From NCBI GenBank assembly GCA_035328405.1, contig DAOLIT010000019.1, forward strand, positions 1-64,000: a DNA stretch of 64,000 bases, in the 5' to 3' direction. This document shows, in pieces, positions 10,269-18,646 of this stretch. A program made the position numbers and the translations under genes. Source of the stretch: JAEUKA01 sp035328405. Its GTDB lineage: Bacteria > Myxococcota_A > Polyangia > Palsa-1104 > JAEUJZ01. The stretch's first letter is position 1; every line of letters begins with the position of its first letter. The notes beneath the pieces are model-generated. The model ran no database searches, had not been told where the DNA came from, and worked only from the letters and a program-made list of their open reading frames with translations.

Positions 10269-11243
10269 ATGGTCGATCCTCGTCAGGCGCTGGATTTTGA
10301 GCGGCCTCTCATTGAGCTGGAAAACAAAATCGAAGAACTCAAACAACTGGCCGGTGGGGAGCTGCTCGCCGCCGAGATCAAAATTTTGGAGCGACGGGCC
10401 AGTCGCGTGCAAAAAGAGATCTACTCGAACCTGTCGCCGTGGCAAAAGGTGCAGCTTTCGCGACATCCGCAAAGACCGTACACGCTGGATTACGTCGCTC
10501 GGCTGTGCACCGAATTTTTCGAGCTGCACGGGGACCGGGCTTTTGCCGATGACGAAGCTGTCGTCGGAGGTCTCGCACGGTTTTCGCCAGCTCAGGACCG
10601 GCCCGTGTTGGTGATCGGCCACCAAAAAGGCCGTGGCACCAAAGAAGCCATGCGGCGCAATTTCGGCATGCCCAGGCCCGAGGGATATCGAAAAGGGCGG
10701 CGGCTGTTGGAATTGGCGGCACGGATGAAATTGCCCATCGTCGCGTTCATCGACACGCCCGGCGCATTTCCCGGCATCGACGCGGAAGAACGCGGTCAGG
10801 CCGAGGCCATCGCCAAAAATCTCGAAATCATGGCCGGGCTCGCCGTGCCGTTTGTTGCGCTCGTGATTGGCGAAGGCGGTTCCGGCGGTGCGCTGGCGCT
10901 GGGCGTTTGCGACAGGCTGCTCATGCTCGAGTATGCGGTGTATTCCGTCATCTCACCTGAAGGCTGTGCGTCGATTTTGTGGAAAGACCAAAAAGCGGTC
11001 GAGGTCGCGGCCACGCAGCTCAAAATGACAGCGACCGATTTGAAAGAACTCGGTGTTACCGACGAGATTGTCCCCGAACCGATCGGTGGTGCCCATCGCG
11101 ACCCCGACGAAGCCGCCCGACTGGCTGGCGAAGCGATTGCGCGGCACTTGGTGGAACTCTCGGCCCGGTCGCCGCAAGAAATCCTGGACGGTCGCTACGC
11201 CAAATATCGAGCGATGGGGACGTTTTCCGTGTCGGCGTCCTGA
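10269..11243 (+). CDS. accA: acetyl-CoA carboxylase carboxyltransferase subunit alpha
   Basis: AccA is the alpha half of the alpha2-beta2 carboxyltransferase that moves carboxylate from biotinyl-BCCP to acetyl-CoA, giving malonyl-CoA for fatty acid synthesis. The 324-residue product has the family N-terminus FERPLIELENKIEEL, the RPYTLDY and LHGDRAFADD segments, GHQKGR, the FIDTPGAFPG motif, the IGEGGSGGALALG oxyanion-hole region and SPEGCASILW. It is full-length compared with E. coli AccA (319). A GGAAAGG ribosome-binding site lies 6-7 nt before ATG 10269. An in-frame start 18 codons upstream is less likely. accD is not in this window. A strong bidirectional hairpin follows the stop codon. 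Confidence 0.96.
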   Translation: MVDPRQALDFERPLIELENKIEELKQLAGGELLAAEIKILERRASRVQKEIYSNLSPWQKVQLSRHPQRPYTLDYVARLCTEFFELHGDRAFADDEAVVGGLARFSPAQDRPVLVIGHQKGRGTKEAMRRNFGMPRPEGYRKGRRLLELAARMKLPIVAFIDTPGAFPGIDAEERGQAEAIAKNLEIMAGLAVPFVALVIGEGGSGGALALGVCDRLLMLEYAVYSVISPEGCASILWKDQKAVEVAATQLKMTATDLKELGVTDEIVPEPIGGAHRDPDEAARLAGEAIARHLVELSARSPQEILDGRYAKYRAMGTFSVSAS

Positions 11244-11256
11244 TTGCGCGACGATC

Positions 11257-11292
11257 AAAACCGGCCAAACCGGTTTGCATCGGGCCGGTTTT
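11257..11292. terminator. bidirectional intrinsic terminator between accA and the propeller gene
   Basis: A perfect 10-bp inverted repeat, AAAACCGGCC at 11257-11266 and GGCCGGTTTT at 11283-11292, encloses a 16-nt loop that itself contains further CCGG copies able to form alternative stems. Both strands end the stem in TTTT, so it can terminate accA on the plus strand and the convergent lipoprotein gene on the minus strand. Its right edge overlaps the stop codon of the minus-strand gene. Confidence 0.75.
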
Positions 11293-13390
11293 ACAGCGGC
11301 ATCGATCGCAGCATCGTTCCGCCCAGACCGCCGACCCAGAAATCCGTGCCGCCTTTGACGCCTGCGATGGACTGCAACTGGTTGCGCGTCGTGCTCTCGA
11401 GGCCTGTCCACGCTGTGCCGTCAAACTTCCACAGCGTGCCCGCGCCACCGACCACCCAAACCGGGCTCGTCGGGCTTCCTCGCCACACACCCAGCAACGG
11501 CGCAGCGGACAAACCGGTCGTCACGGGACCCCAGAAAGCGCCGTCATGCCGATAAACTTCCCCATTGTCGCCAACCGCCCACACGTCGTTTGCAGCAGAG
11601 CCAAACACACTTCGAATATCAGAATTGGTAAACCGTATCGTTACGTTATGTGCCCCGGCATTTTCTGTTGATTTCATAACAAAGCGGTTTCCTGAAACAA
11701 ACAGAAGATTCGTCGTGTCTTGGCGAAATCCCCACAAACCATGTGGCGTCACAACCCGCCCCGACGCATCAGGAATGCCTGCCGCTTTCCATTGCGTTCC
11801 ATCTTGTACAATCAAACGGATTTCATTCGGGTTCGGACTCGTGGCTGCGATCCAAATGTTGGTGGGACTTGTTGCCCAAATCGCGCGACCATGGATGCCA
11901 ATCGTTCCGGGCATCGACAGCGAGTTGCTCCAGGTTCCGCTGTAACGCAAGAACGTGCCGTTGTCTCCCGTTGCATAAATTTCTGTCGCGGATACGGCCC
12001 AAATAGAATTGATATTTTCTGTCGCACCACTGGTCACTTGCGACCATTTTGTTCCGTCATAATGGGCAAGATAGCCCCGATCTCCAACGGCCCAAATGTC
12101 ATTTTGTGCAACAACCGCCATGCTTCGGATGTTGTTTTCAAAACCTTGTCGATTGCTGGTCCATTTGGTTCCGTCATAACGAATCAATTGACCGGAAGCG
12201 CCGCTGGCCCACAAATCTGTGCCGGATGTGCCGCGAATCGCAGATAGACCGAGCGACGTGCCTGCGGTTTGCACCGTCCACGTGCCTGCGTTGCCGCGCA
12301 AAAGTGCTCCGTTTGCTCCCACGGCCCAGGATTGGCCGGCTGTCGGGGAAAAGACGCTCGCTAGTGTTTCCGTTGTTCCCGAAACTTGAGCCGACCAAGC
12401 CGTTCCAGACAAACCCAGCACGGTCCCGTTGCTCCCGACGGCGACAGCGGACGTTGCATCGCCCCAAATTCCGTAGAGATTTTCAGCGGTGCCGCTGGTC
12501 ATCGCAGTCCAGGTGGAACCGTCCGATTTGAGAATCGCACCTGCGTCCCCAACTGCGTACACTTCCGTACCCGAACGGCCCCATACGCCCGAAAGGTTCG
12601 TTGCAACACCGGACGTTTGCGCGCTCCAGGTGCCCGAGGTTCGTTTGCGGATGGTTCCTGCGTCGCCGACGGCCCACGCGGTGGGTCCACTGCCCCAAAT
12701 GCCGACCAGTTTTTGTTGTGTGCCGCTGGTTTCTTGGGACCATTTTTTGCCATCCCACCTGAGCGCGACGCCTTTTGTGCCGACGGCGATCACTTCTTGC
12801 GCCGACGCGGCCCAGACGCCCGAAAGCGACTCGTTGGTTCCGCTCGGCGAGGTCGCCCATTTGCTTCCATCGTAGTGAAAGATCGTACCGGCGTCTCCGA
12901 CGGCCCACACGTCATTTTGCGCCACCGCCCACAAGGCGCGGAATTGATTTCCTTGTGGCATCGGATTGGACCAGCAAAACGGTCCGGTGGTCTTGACAGT
13001 CACTTTCACTTCGTAGCGCCAGGGATTTCCAATGGGCGTCGTCACCGTGCCGGTGCTGACTCGGCATTGACCCGCATCATAGGCATCGACGGTGATCGAG
13101 AGGGTTCCGCTCGCTTCTTTCGGAAGTTTCAAGCCAAACCGCGTCAGTTTGCCGGTCACTTCCATCGGCGCTGCATTTTTCGCCGGATTTCCGTCGAGAG
13201 CAGTCGTCACGACCAGCTTGATTGCCGCGCTGCTGAGACCTTCAACTGTGACGGCGATCGCGTTTGCGTCCGGCTCAAGCTGGCCCGGATCGCCGCAGGA
13301 ACCCAACGAAAACGGCATCGATCCGAGCGCCAGAAAAGCCATCGAGGTGAAAACAAGGCGACCAAGGGAATATGTTTTTGTTCTGCGCAT
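11291..13390 (-). CDS. secreted lipoprotein with beta-propeller repeats
   Basis: A 699-residue exported protein. The N-terminal signal ends in a lipobox (LGSC, about residues 29-32), followed by a ~110-residue domain rich in Thr/Val that looks beta-sandwich-like. From about residue 145 onward there are a dozen or so repeats of ~42 residues with the pattern WAVGDAGTIFHYDG followed by W...TSGT, which is a YCF48/BNR-like blade consensus. I infer one or two beta-propellers on the cell surface or in the periplasm. No catalytic site is evident. Such proteins are abundant in Myxococcota but largely uncharacterised. Its downstream half (about 11600-12200) is visibly more AT-rich than its surroundings. 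It lies 12 nt downstream of the TPR membrane protein gene. Confidence 0.85.
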   Translation of the reverse strand: MRRTKTYSLGRLVFTSMAFLALGSMPFSLGSCGDPGQLEPDANAIAVTVEGLSSAAIKLVVTTALDGNPAKNAAPMEVTGKLTRFGLKLPKEASGTLSITVDAYDAGQCRVSTGTVTTPIGNPWRYEVKVTVKTTGPFCWSNPMPQGNQFRALWAVAQNDVWAVGDAGTIFHYDGSKWATSPSGTNESLSGVWAASAQEVIAVGTKGVALRWDGKKWSQETSGTQQKLVGIWGSGPTAWAVGDAGTIRKRTSGTWSAQTSGVATNLSGVWGRSGTEVYAVGDAGAILKSDGSTWTAMTSGTAENLYGIWGDATSAVAVGSNGTVLGLSGTAWSAQVSGTTETLASVFSPTAGQSWAVGANGALLRGNAGTWTVQTAGTSLGLSAIRGTSGTDLWASGASGQLIRYDGTKWTSNRQGFENNIRSMAVVAQNDIWAVGDRGYLAHYDGTKWSQVTSGATENINSIWAVSATEIYATGDNGTFLRYSGTWSNSLSMPGTIGIHGRAIWATSPTNIWIAATSPNPNEIRLIVQDGTQWKAAGIPDASGRVVTPHGLWGFRQDTTNLLFVSGNRFVMKSTENAGAHNVTIRFTNSDIRSVFGSAANDVWAVGDNGEVYRHDGAFWGPVTTGLSAAPLLGVWRGSPTSPVWVVGGAGTLWKFDGTAWTGLESTTRNQLQSIAGVKGGTDFWVGGLGGTMLRSMPL

Positions 13391-13402
13391 GGTGGGCCTC
13401 GC

Positions 13403-14119
13403 TCAAAACTGTGGACTCAGGATGACGTCGCCGGGCTGGAAGGGTTCGGGTGGCGCGGGGAGCGGCTCTTTTTTGTTCGCCAAAGAAACGCCGACCGCCG
13501 TGCCCACTGCGCCAGCCACCACGACGCCGCCGATGATCGTCCAAAACCACCATTTTTTGTATACCGGCACTGGTGGCGGTACGTCCTCAGGCTTTGGTTT
13601 CGGTGGAGTCAGATCAAGCGGCTGTGCGACGGGAGATGTAGGTGGCGTCGTGGTCGGCTGCGGGTTCGTAACCGTGAGGTCGGGTTGCGCTGGCGTGGTT
13701 TCGAGCAAGGCCTGCGCCTGTTCGATGTATTTGTTGACGCGGCGCTCCGTCTCGGGGTCGATGTTCGGATCGGCTTTTTTGTATCGCTCGTAATACGAAA
13801 TCGCTTCTTTCGGTCGTCCGAGCCGTTGCACCGTTCGACCGATGTTCAACAACAGCCAGGGCATTTGTCGTCGGGAATACGCGCCTTGAAAACCGGCGAG
13901 CGCCTCCTCGTAGCGACCTTCGTCATACAGTGCGAGCGCCTTTTGGTACGCGGTTCTGCATACATTGTCGCGAAGACAACCATCGTCCTTTTTCTTCGGT
14001 GCCGGACTTTGCGCAAGCGGCGAGGTGTCTGTTTGGGCGAAGGCACAGACGGGCATCCACGCGGCCAGCCAGGCGCCGAGAAAAATTCGGTTAGTCCACG
14101 ATGCGAGGTTGCTCTTCAT
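13403..14119 (-). CDS. exported TPR protein with C-terminal membrane segment
   Basis: A 238-residue protein with a cleavable signal (to about residue 29, CAFAQ). It has a TPR pair (YQKALALYDEGRYEEALAGFQ and LLNIGRTVQRLGRPKEAISYYERY), a Pro/Thr-rich linker, and one transmembrane helix (WWFWTIIGGVVVAGAVGTAVGVSL, about 190-213). This architecture is common beside PEGA-domain kinases in Myxococcota. Its start overlaps the 3' end of the kinase gene by 29 nt, and its stop lies 12 nt before the propeller lipoprotein. The three genes are probably one operon, and the TPR protein is a plausible partner or sensor for the kinase's periplasmic PEGA domain. Confidence 0.8.
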   Translation of the reverse strand: MKSNLASWTNRIFLGAWLAAWMPVCAFAQTDTSPLAQSPAPKKKDDGCLRDNVCRTAYQKALALYDEGRYEEALAGFQGAYSRRQMPWLLLNIGRTVQRLGRPKEAISYYERYKKADPNIDPETERRVNKYIEQAQALLETTPAQPDLTVTNPQPTTTPPTSPVAQPLDLTPPKPKPEDVPPPVPVYKKWWFWTIIGGVVVAGAVGTAVGVSLANKKEPLPAPPEPFQPGDVILSPQF

Positions 14120-15692
14120 TGTTGTTTCTCGTCGGAGTCGACGTTGTGTTGGTTCCGGTTCCCGCCGAGTTTTGCGGATTCACGCGCGGTGGTTTTTTGG
14201 ATGCCTTTTCCAGCGACTCTTTCCGGGTTTCATTTTCCGACAAACTCAATTTGAGCGGTTTTTCGGCATATCCGGGAAGCCGCAATTTTACGTCGCTGTC
14301 GCCAGCACCCGCGCTGAAATCCATTTCCAGCGGCGTTTTTCCAAGCACTTGTCCGTCGCTGACTCGGATCACTTGAGCTCCGGGTGGAGTCGATACGACT
14401 GACCAGTGGATGTGTCGCGGTTTGGGTGGTGGTGATGGCGGCGGTGGTGCAATTTGCGCCAAGTCCGGCGGCGCAATTTTGGGCGGTGCCACGACGACGG
14501 GTTGCGACGGCGCAGGTCGAAGCAACAGAACCGCAAGCACGCCGAGCAGCGTCGTCCCGCCCAAAAGCACCCCGAGGAGCAACATTTTCGGGGACTTTCC
14601 TTTTGGTGAAGCCTGTTCAGCAGAAAATCCCGTCGAAGAAGGCGTCGGAATGCCAATCGGTGTTTGAAGCGGGTTGCTGCCTGTCGGCGTATTGGTCTGG
14701 CCGACGAGCGCAGACATGGAAATCGCGGGCAGCATGGATGTCGGATGCCGGACGCTCAACTCTTCCAGCCGCGTCACCACTTGCTTCATCGACGGGCGTT
14801 CTTCGCGCTTTTTCGATAGCAACAAATGAACGAGATTCGCGATTTCGTCGGGAACGTGCGGAGCAAGGTCTTTCAGTTTGGGCGGTGGCTCGTAAATGTG
14901 CATCGCCAGCACTTCTCCCGAACCTCCGACGAACGGTGGCCGGCCCCCGATCATCTCGAAAAGCATCACGCCCAGTGAATACACGTCCGCGCGATCATCA
15001 ATTTGTACGCCGCCTTTGCATTGTTCCGGGGCCATGTAGCGCGGCGTTCCCATCACCACATCCGTCGAGGTTTTGGGCTGGATCGAGTGCGGCGAACCCG
15101 GCGTGTTTGGCGCATCGGCCTCGACGACTTTCGCGATGCCAAAATCGAGCAACTTCACACGCTCTCGGCCAGGTATCTCGGACTCGGGATCGGGCACGAG
15201 CATGATGTTGTCGGGCTTCAAATCGCGGTGATACACGTTTTTCTCGTGGGCCGCACACAGCGCCGCCGCCACTTGCCGCGCCAGTCGCATGATCTCGGGC
15301 AAAGGCGGCATGCCTTTGCTTTTCTGTCGCTGGCTCAGCGTCTCGCCTTTCAAAAACTCCATGACGAGATACGCGGTCCCGTTCGAGAGCTGGCCGTAAT
15401 CCGAGATCTGCACGACGCCGGGATGATCAATCAGGTTGACCGCGCGAGCTTCGTTAAAGAAACGGGCGCAAATGGCCTGGTCCTGCGCGTATTTCGGATG
15501 GAGGATTTTGATGGCGACCCGACGGCCAATAGGCTCTTGAATGGCCTCATAGACCGCCCCCATGCCCCCTTCGCCCAGTTTGCGAATGACCTGATATGTG
15601 CCAATACGATCGAGAGACACGTTGCGGCTCTTACCCAGCACTATACCGTCTTGCTCCCCGGTTGTCGCCCATGTTCTTGTAATGGAAATCAC
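14091..15692 (-). CDS. Hanks-type Ser/Thr protein kinase with C-terminal PEGA domain
   Basis: A membrane receptor-like eukaryotic-type kinase. The kinase domain spans about residues 33-312: Gly-rich loop LGEGGMG (39-45), VAIK with Lys62, HRD at 155-157 within YHRDLKPDN, DFG at 183-185, the GTPRYMAPEQ substrate loop and RADVYSLG. All catalytic residues are present, so it should be active. A single transmembrane helix follows (about 370-391), then a Pro-rich stretch and a PEGA domain (about 428-495, STPPGAQVI and GKTPLEMDF), which should lie in the periplasm. The open frame begins with GTG 15692; GTG codons at residues 18 and 25 are alternatives, since no start has a clear ribosome-binding site. 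It overlaps the downstream TPR gene by 29 nt. Confidence 0.9.
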   Translation of the reverse strand: MISITRTWATTGEQDGIVLGKSRNVSLDRIGTYQVIRKLGEGGMGAVYEAIQEPIGRRVAIKILHPKYAQDQAICARFFNEARAVNLIDHPGVVQISDYGQLSNGTAYLVMEFLKGETLSQRQKSKGMPPLPEIMRLARQVAAALCAAHEKNVYHRDLKPDNIMLVPDPESEIPGRERVKLLDFGIAKVVEADAPNTPGSPHSIQPKTSTDVVMGTPRYMAPEQCKGGVQIDDRADVYSLGVMLFEMIGGRPPFVGGSGEVLAMHIYEPPPKLKDLAPHVPDEIANLVHLLLSKKREERPSMKQVVTRLEELSVRHPTSMLPAISMSALVGQTNTPTGSNPLQTPIGIPTPSSTGFSAEQASPKGKSPKMLLLGVLLGGTTLLGVLAVLLLRPAPSQPVVVAPPKIAPPDLAQIAPPPPSPPPKPRHIHWSVVSTPPGAQVIRVSDGQVLGKTPLEMDFSAGAGDSDVKLRLPGYAEKPLKLSLSENETRKESLEKASKKPPRVNPQNSAGTGTNTTSTPTRNNNEEQPRIVD

Positions 15693-15820
15693 CTAAGTAT
15701 TGAGAGGTGAAGACAACCAGATCCGCTTTGTGCGACTCGTCTCCTCCGATGGACTGTAGGTGTTTGTCGGTACACAACGGTCGCTGTGCGAACCATGCGA
15801 TCCTGATAGGCTAGCCGGGC

Positions 15821-16522
15821 ATGGGTTTTCGCTTTCAGTCGTGCCGACATGGCATTTGGTTCATCGCAGTGTCGGCCATCTTGGCGGCAGCGGTGCCAAG
15901 CGTCGAGGCTGGGCCCGAATTGCGCAGTCGAGAATGGGCGATCGACGGCTTTCGTCCTCCTCCGCGCTGGGAAGTGTCTTCTCCCGACAGGCCTAGCTAT
16001 CCGCAGCTCGTTGCTCGGGCGATTCGCGGCGATGGTTCGGAGCGGGCCACGATCACACTGGTTGCGAAACGGGTGCCGCAGAACACAACCATCGCGGCGC
16101 TTGTGGCAGAAGCGCAAGCGGTCAAGACATGGCCCAACATCCAAAATGTGCGCGTGCAGCGATTGTCCACAACGGGCTGGACCGCCGGGTGGAAGGGCAA
16201 CGCGCGTGTCCAGGTGGATGCAACGCTTGTGCCGAATGCCAAACAACGTCCCCAAACCCTCCGCCAATACTATTTTTTGAACGGTTCCGTCGCCTATGTG
16301 TTGACCCTGATTGCACCTGTCGAGCAAGCGACCGCTCGCATGCGAGATCTCGATGACACGGCGACCAGGCTTGTGCCCCTCGAGAACGCTGCTTCGGTGG
16401 ACGCCAAGGCCAGCGCGCCAAAACCCGAGCCTGAGTCGGCAGCCGCGACGTTTCGATCCACGGATGGAATGGATTCACGAGATGGCGGGACCGCGTTCGA
16501 CCTGACACAAGCCGAACGCTAG
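15821..16522 (+). CDS. exported hypothetical protein
   Basis: I do not recognise this 233-residue protein. It has an N-terminal hydrophobic signal (about residues 12-30, ending VEAG). A compact domain follows, with alternating beta strands and an ATITLVAKRVP...TIAALVAEAQAVKTWPNIQ pattern that loosely resembles the PsbP/Mog1-like fold of small exported proteins. The last ~45 residues are disordered. It is therefore likely periplasmic. It is divergent from the kinase gene (128 nt apart) and sits 67 nt before the TPR lipoprotein that begins the TonB/ExbB module. Confidence 0.65.
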   Translation: MGFRFQSCRHGIWFIAVSAILAAAVPSVEAGPELRSREWAIDGFRPPPRWEVSSPDRPSYPQLVARAIRGDGSERATITLVAKRVPQNTTIAALVAEAQAVKTWPNIQNVRVQRLSTTGWTAGWKGNARVQVDATLVPNAKQRPQTLRQYYFLNGSVAYVLTLIAPVEQATARMRDLDDTATRLVPLENAASVDAKASAPKPEPESAAATFRSTDGMDSRDGGTAFDLTQAER

Positions 16523-16589
16523 AAAATGACAGAGGTCCACAGGAAACCCTTGCGGTGAGTCGGCCCACATTGATAGCGTTTCGCGCATC

Positions 16590-17816
16590 ATGAGCACGTC
16601 CCGTACCTTCTTTTCACTGGCCTTGGTCGCGCTTGTGGCTTTCTCCACCGGCTGCGACACGCTGCGTGCTCGGGCGCGCGCGCAAAAAGGCGTGGAAAAG
16701 TACCGCGACGGGGACATCGTTGAGGCAGCGCGCTTGTTTCGCGAAGCTGCGGAGATGGATCCCACTGTCCCCCCGATCTTGATCAACCGCGGCTTCACCC
16801 ACTTGGCTCTCTATCAGCAAAATCCGCGCAGCAAAGAAGGACAAGAGGCCGCCAATATCGCGGTCGAGTCCTTCCGAAAGTACATGGATTTGCCGAAGAT
16901 CAAGCCCGAGCAGAAACAGCGAGCGCGCGACTATTTGCTCCAGACGTTTGTGGATGCCAAAAAGTACGACGAGGCCGTCGAGTTTTTTAAGCCGCAAGTC
17001 GAACGCGAAGATCCCGACATCGAGGCGCTCACCATCTTGGGCAACATCGCCAAAAGCATCGGAAAGCTGGATGCGTGCCGAAGTTGGTTGGAGCGCCGCG
17101 TCAAAGCCAATCCCAAAGACACCGACGGATACGTTTCGTTGGCGATCATGACCTGGGACGAGCTGTGCGCGGATTCGCAGTGTCGAACGGCGATGGAAAT
17201 GCGGCGAAATCATCTTCAAATGCCGTTTTCCGAGCGCATCGAAAAGGTCAACCAGGCGCTCGATCTGATCGAAACCGCTCGACAGCTTTCGCCAAAAGCA
17301 CCGACGCCGGTCATTTACGCAAACCTGCTTTTGCGAGAACGGTCGTATGCGCAGCCGTCCGACGATTTGAAGCGGCTCGACCTTGAGGAAGCGCAAGCCT
17401 TGCTTCAGATTGCGCTCGCCATGCAGAAAGCGGCCACCGAGGCGAAAGCGCAGGAAAACGCAAAACCTGCGGAAGGCGCAACCTCTGCGGAAGGCGCAAC
17501 CTCTGCGGAAGGCGCAAAGCTCTCCGATTCGACGAAGCCTGCGGAATCGGCCAAGCCTGCGGAATCGGCCAAGCCGACCGAAGCCGCCAAACCAGCGGAA
17601 GCCCCAAAACCTGATGCTGCGGAACCGGGGAAAACCGCCAAGCCGACCGAAGCGGCGAAGCCCGTGCCGCCTGTGGTCAAGCGAAAGCCAAAAAAAGCCG
17701 AGCCAGCCTCGGATTTGCCGCCTCCGGCTGACGCGCCCATGTTTGCCCCAAGTCCCGAAAAGAAGGAAGCGCCGCCCAAAGAAGAAGCTGCTCCTTCTGC
17801 GACGGAGAAGCAGTGA
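16590..17816 (+). CDS. TPR lipoprotein with Lys/Pro/Ala/Glu-repeat tail
   Basis: A 408-residue lipoprotein: signal peptide with lipobox FSTGC (Cys22), then TPR-like repeats to about residue 270 (VEKYRDGDIVEAARLFREA, a clear unit). After that comes a ~135-residue low-complexity tail dominated by K-P-A/T-E units (AKPAESAKPTEAAKPAE). The tail is highly charged and proline-rich, suited to spanning the periplasm or contacting peptidoglycan. The stop codon overlaps the next gene's ATG by one base (TGATG), so translation with the TonB-like gene is coupled. Its place ahead of TonB-ExbB-ExbD-ExbD suggests a role in the same energised envelope machine. GltE/AglT of M. xanthus gliding is a TPR lipoprotein of similar type, but identity is not shown. 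Confidence 0.82.
   Translation: MSTSRTFFSLALVALVAFSTGCDTLRARARAQKGVEKYRDGDIVEAARLFREAAEMDPTVPPILINRGFTHLALYQQNPRSKEGQEAANIAVESFRKYMDLPKIKPEQKQRARDYLLQTFVDAKKYDEAVEFFKPQVEREDPDIEALTILGNIAKSIGKLDACRSWLERRVKANPKDTDGYVSLAIMTWDELCADSQCRTAMEMRRNHLQMPFSERIEKVNQALDLIETARQLSPKAPTPVIYANLLLRERSYAQPSDDLKRLDLEEAQALLQIALAMQKAATEAKAQENAKPAEGATSAEGATSAEGAKLSDSTKPAESAKPAESAKPTEAAKPAEAPKPDAAEPGKTAKPTEAAKPVPPVVKRKPKKAEPASDLPPPADAPMFAPSPEKKEAPPKEEAAPSATEKQ
17469..17570 (+). repeat. 18-nt tandem repeats inside the TPR lipoprotein gene
   Basis: Two families of in-frame 18-nt direct repeats lie here: GCGGAAGGCGCAACCTCT at 17469-17486 and 17487-17504 with a partial third copy to 17516, and AAGCCTGCGGAATCGGCC at 17535-17552 and 17553-17570. 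They encode the Lys/Pro/Ala/Glu tail and are prone to slip in frame by six residues. Confidence 0.9.
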
Positions 17817-18532
17817 TGTTTGATCGCTATGTACAAGACAAACGGCGGAAGCGCCCACTGCTGTATGCGGCCTTCGTCGTCTCGACGGTGATTGAGGCCG
17901 GTGCGCTGGTCTTTTTCATCATTTATTCGCTCATCCACGTCGAGGAAGTCCAGCCACCGCCGCTGACGGTGCAGTTTTTTGCGACCTCGACGCCGCCACC
18001 GCCGCCGCCGCCGCCGCCGAAGGCTTCCAGCAAGCCCAAGACACCGCCCAAAGTGATCAAACCGGTGGTGCAGCCGACGGAAGTGCCCAAGTTCATTCAG
18101 CCCAAGCTCGAGCCCGATCCTCCCGATGAGAAAGAATCGAGCGGTTCGTCCGAGGGTGTGCCTGGTGGCGTGGAAGGTGGTGTGGCTGGCGGCGTTGTAG
18201 GTGCTCCACCTCCACCGCCTCCCCCCAAAGAAGAACCCAAACCGCCGCCCAAGCCGAGAACCGTCCCGGCGTTTCGTTTGAAGGCCGACGCGCTGCACAA
18301 TCCCAACCCGCGTCTGCCTGAGACCGTAAAAAGCCTCATGCGGAATGCTGGCATTGTGATGGGGACCTACAAGGTGTGCATCGCGCTAGACGGCTCGGTT
18401 TCCGCCGTCGAGGTGATGAGCGGAATTGCAGGTGCAGACGAAAGCATCGTTTCGGTGTTGAGGGGTTGGCGATACAAGCCGCAGCAACTGCCTGTGTGTA
18501 CGGTGATTCAGTTTCAGTTCGACATTCAGTGA
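17816..18532 (+). CDS. tonB: TonB-family energy transducer
   Basis: A 238-residue inner-membrane protein that should couple the ExbB/ExbD proton channel to an outer-membrane partner. A short basic N-terminus precedes one transmembrane helix (about residues 16-41). A periplasmic Pro-rich linker follows, with runs of eight or nine prolines and a Gly/Val stretch (VPGGVEGGVAGGVVG). The C-terminal TonB domain (about 155-238) shows YKVCIALDGSVSAVEVMSG and the VLRGWRYKP signature. The ATG overlaps the stop of the TPR lipoprotein gene; GTG 17813 is a less likely start. The domain ends at the extreme C-terminus, as usual. Which receptor it serves is unknown, because no TonB-dependent receptor gene is in the window. 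Confidence 0.88.
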   Translation: MFDRYVQDKRRKRPLLYAAFVVSTVIEAGALVFFIIYSLIHVEEVQPPPLTVQFFATSTPPPPPPPPPKASSKPKTPPKVIKPVVQPTEVPKFIQPKLEPDPPDEKESSGSSEGVPGGVEGGVAGGVVGAPPPPPPPKEEPKPPPKPRTVPAFRLKADALHNPNPRLPETVKSLMRNAGIVMGTYKVCIALDGSVSAVEVMSGIAGADESIVSVLRGWRYKPQQLPVCTVIQFQFDIQ

Positions 18533-18646
18533 TCCCACCGGGGGAGAGACCATGAGGTGCGGCGCTCCGTTGCAAGCCCGCACTGAAAGGTCTGTTTGGT
18601 CAACGTGAGATGAGTTTTTCGAGAAAACGCGAGAACGAGGAACAAC

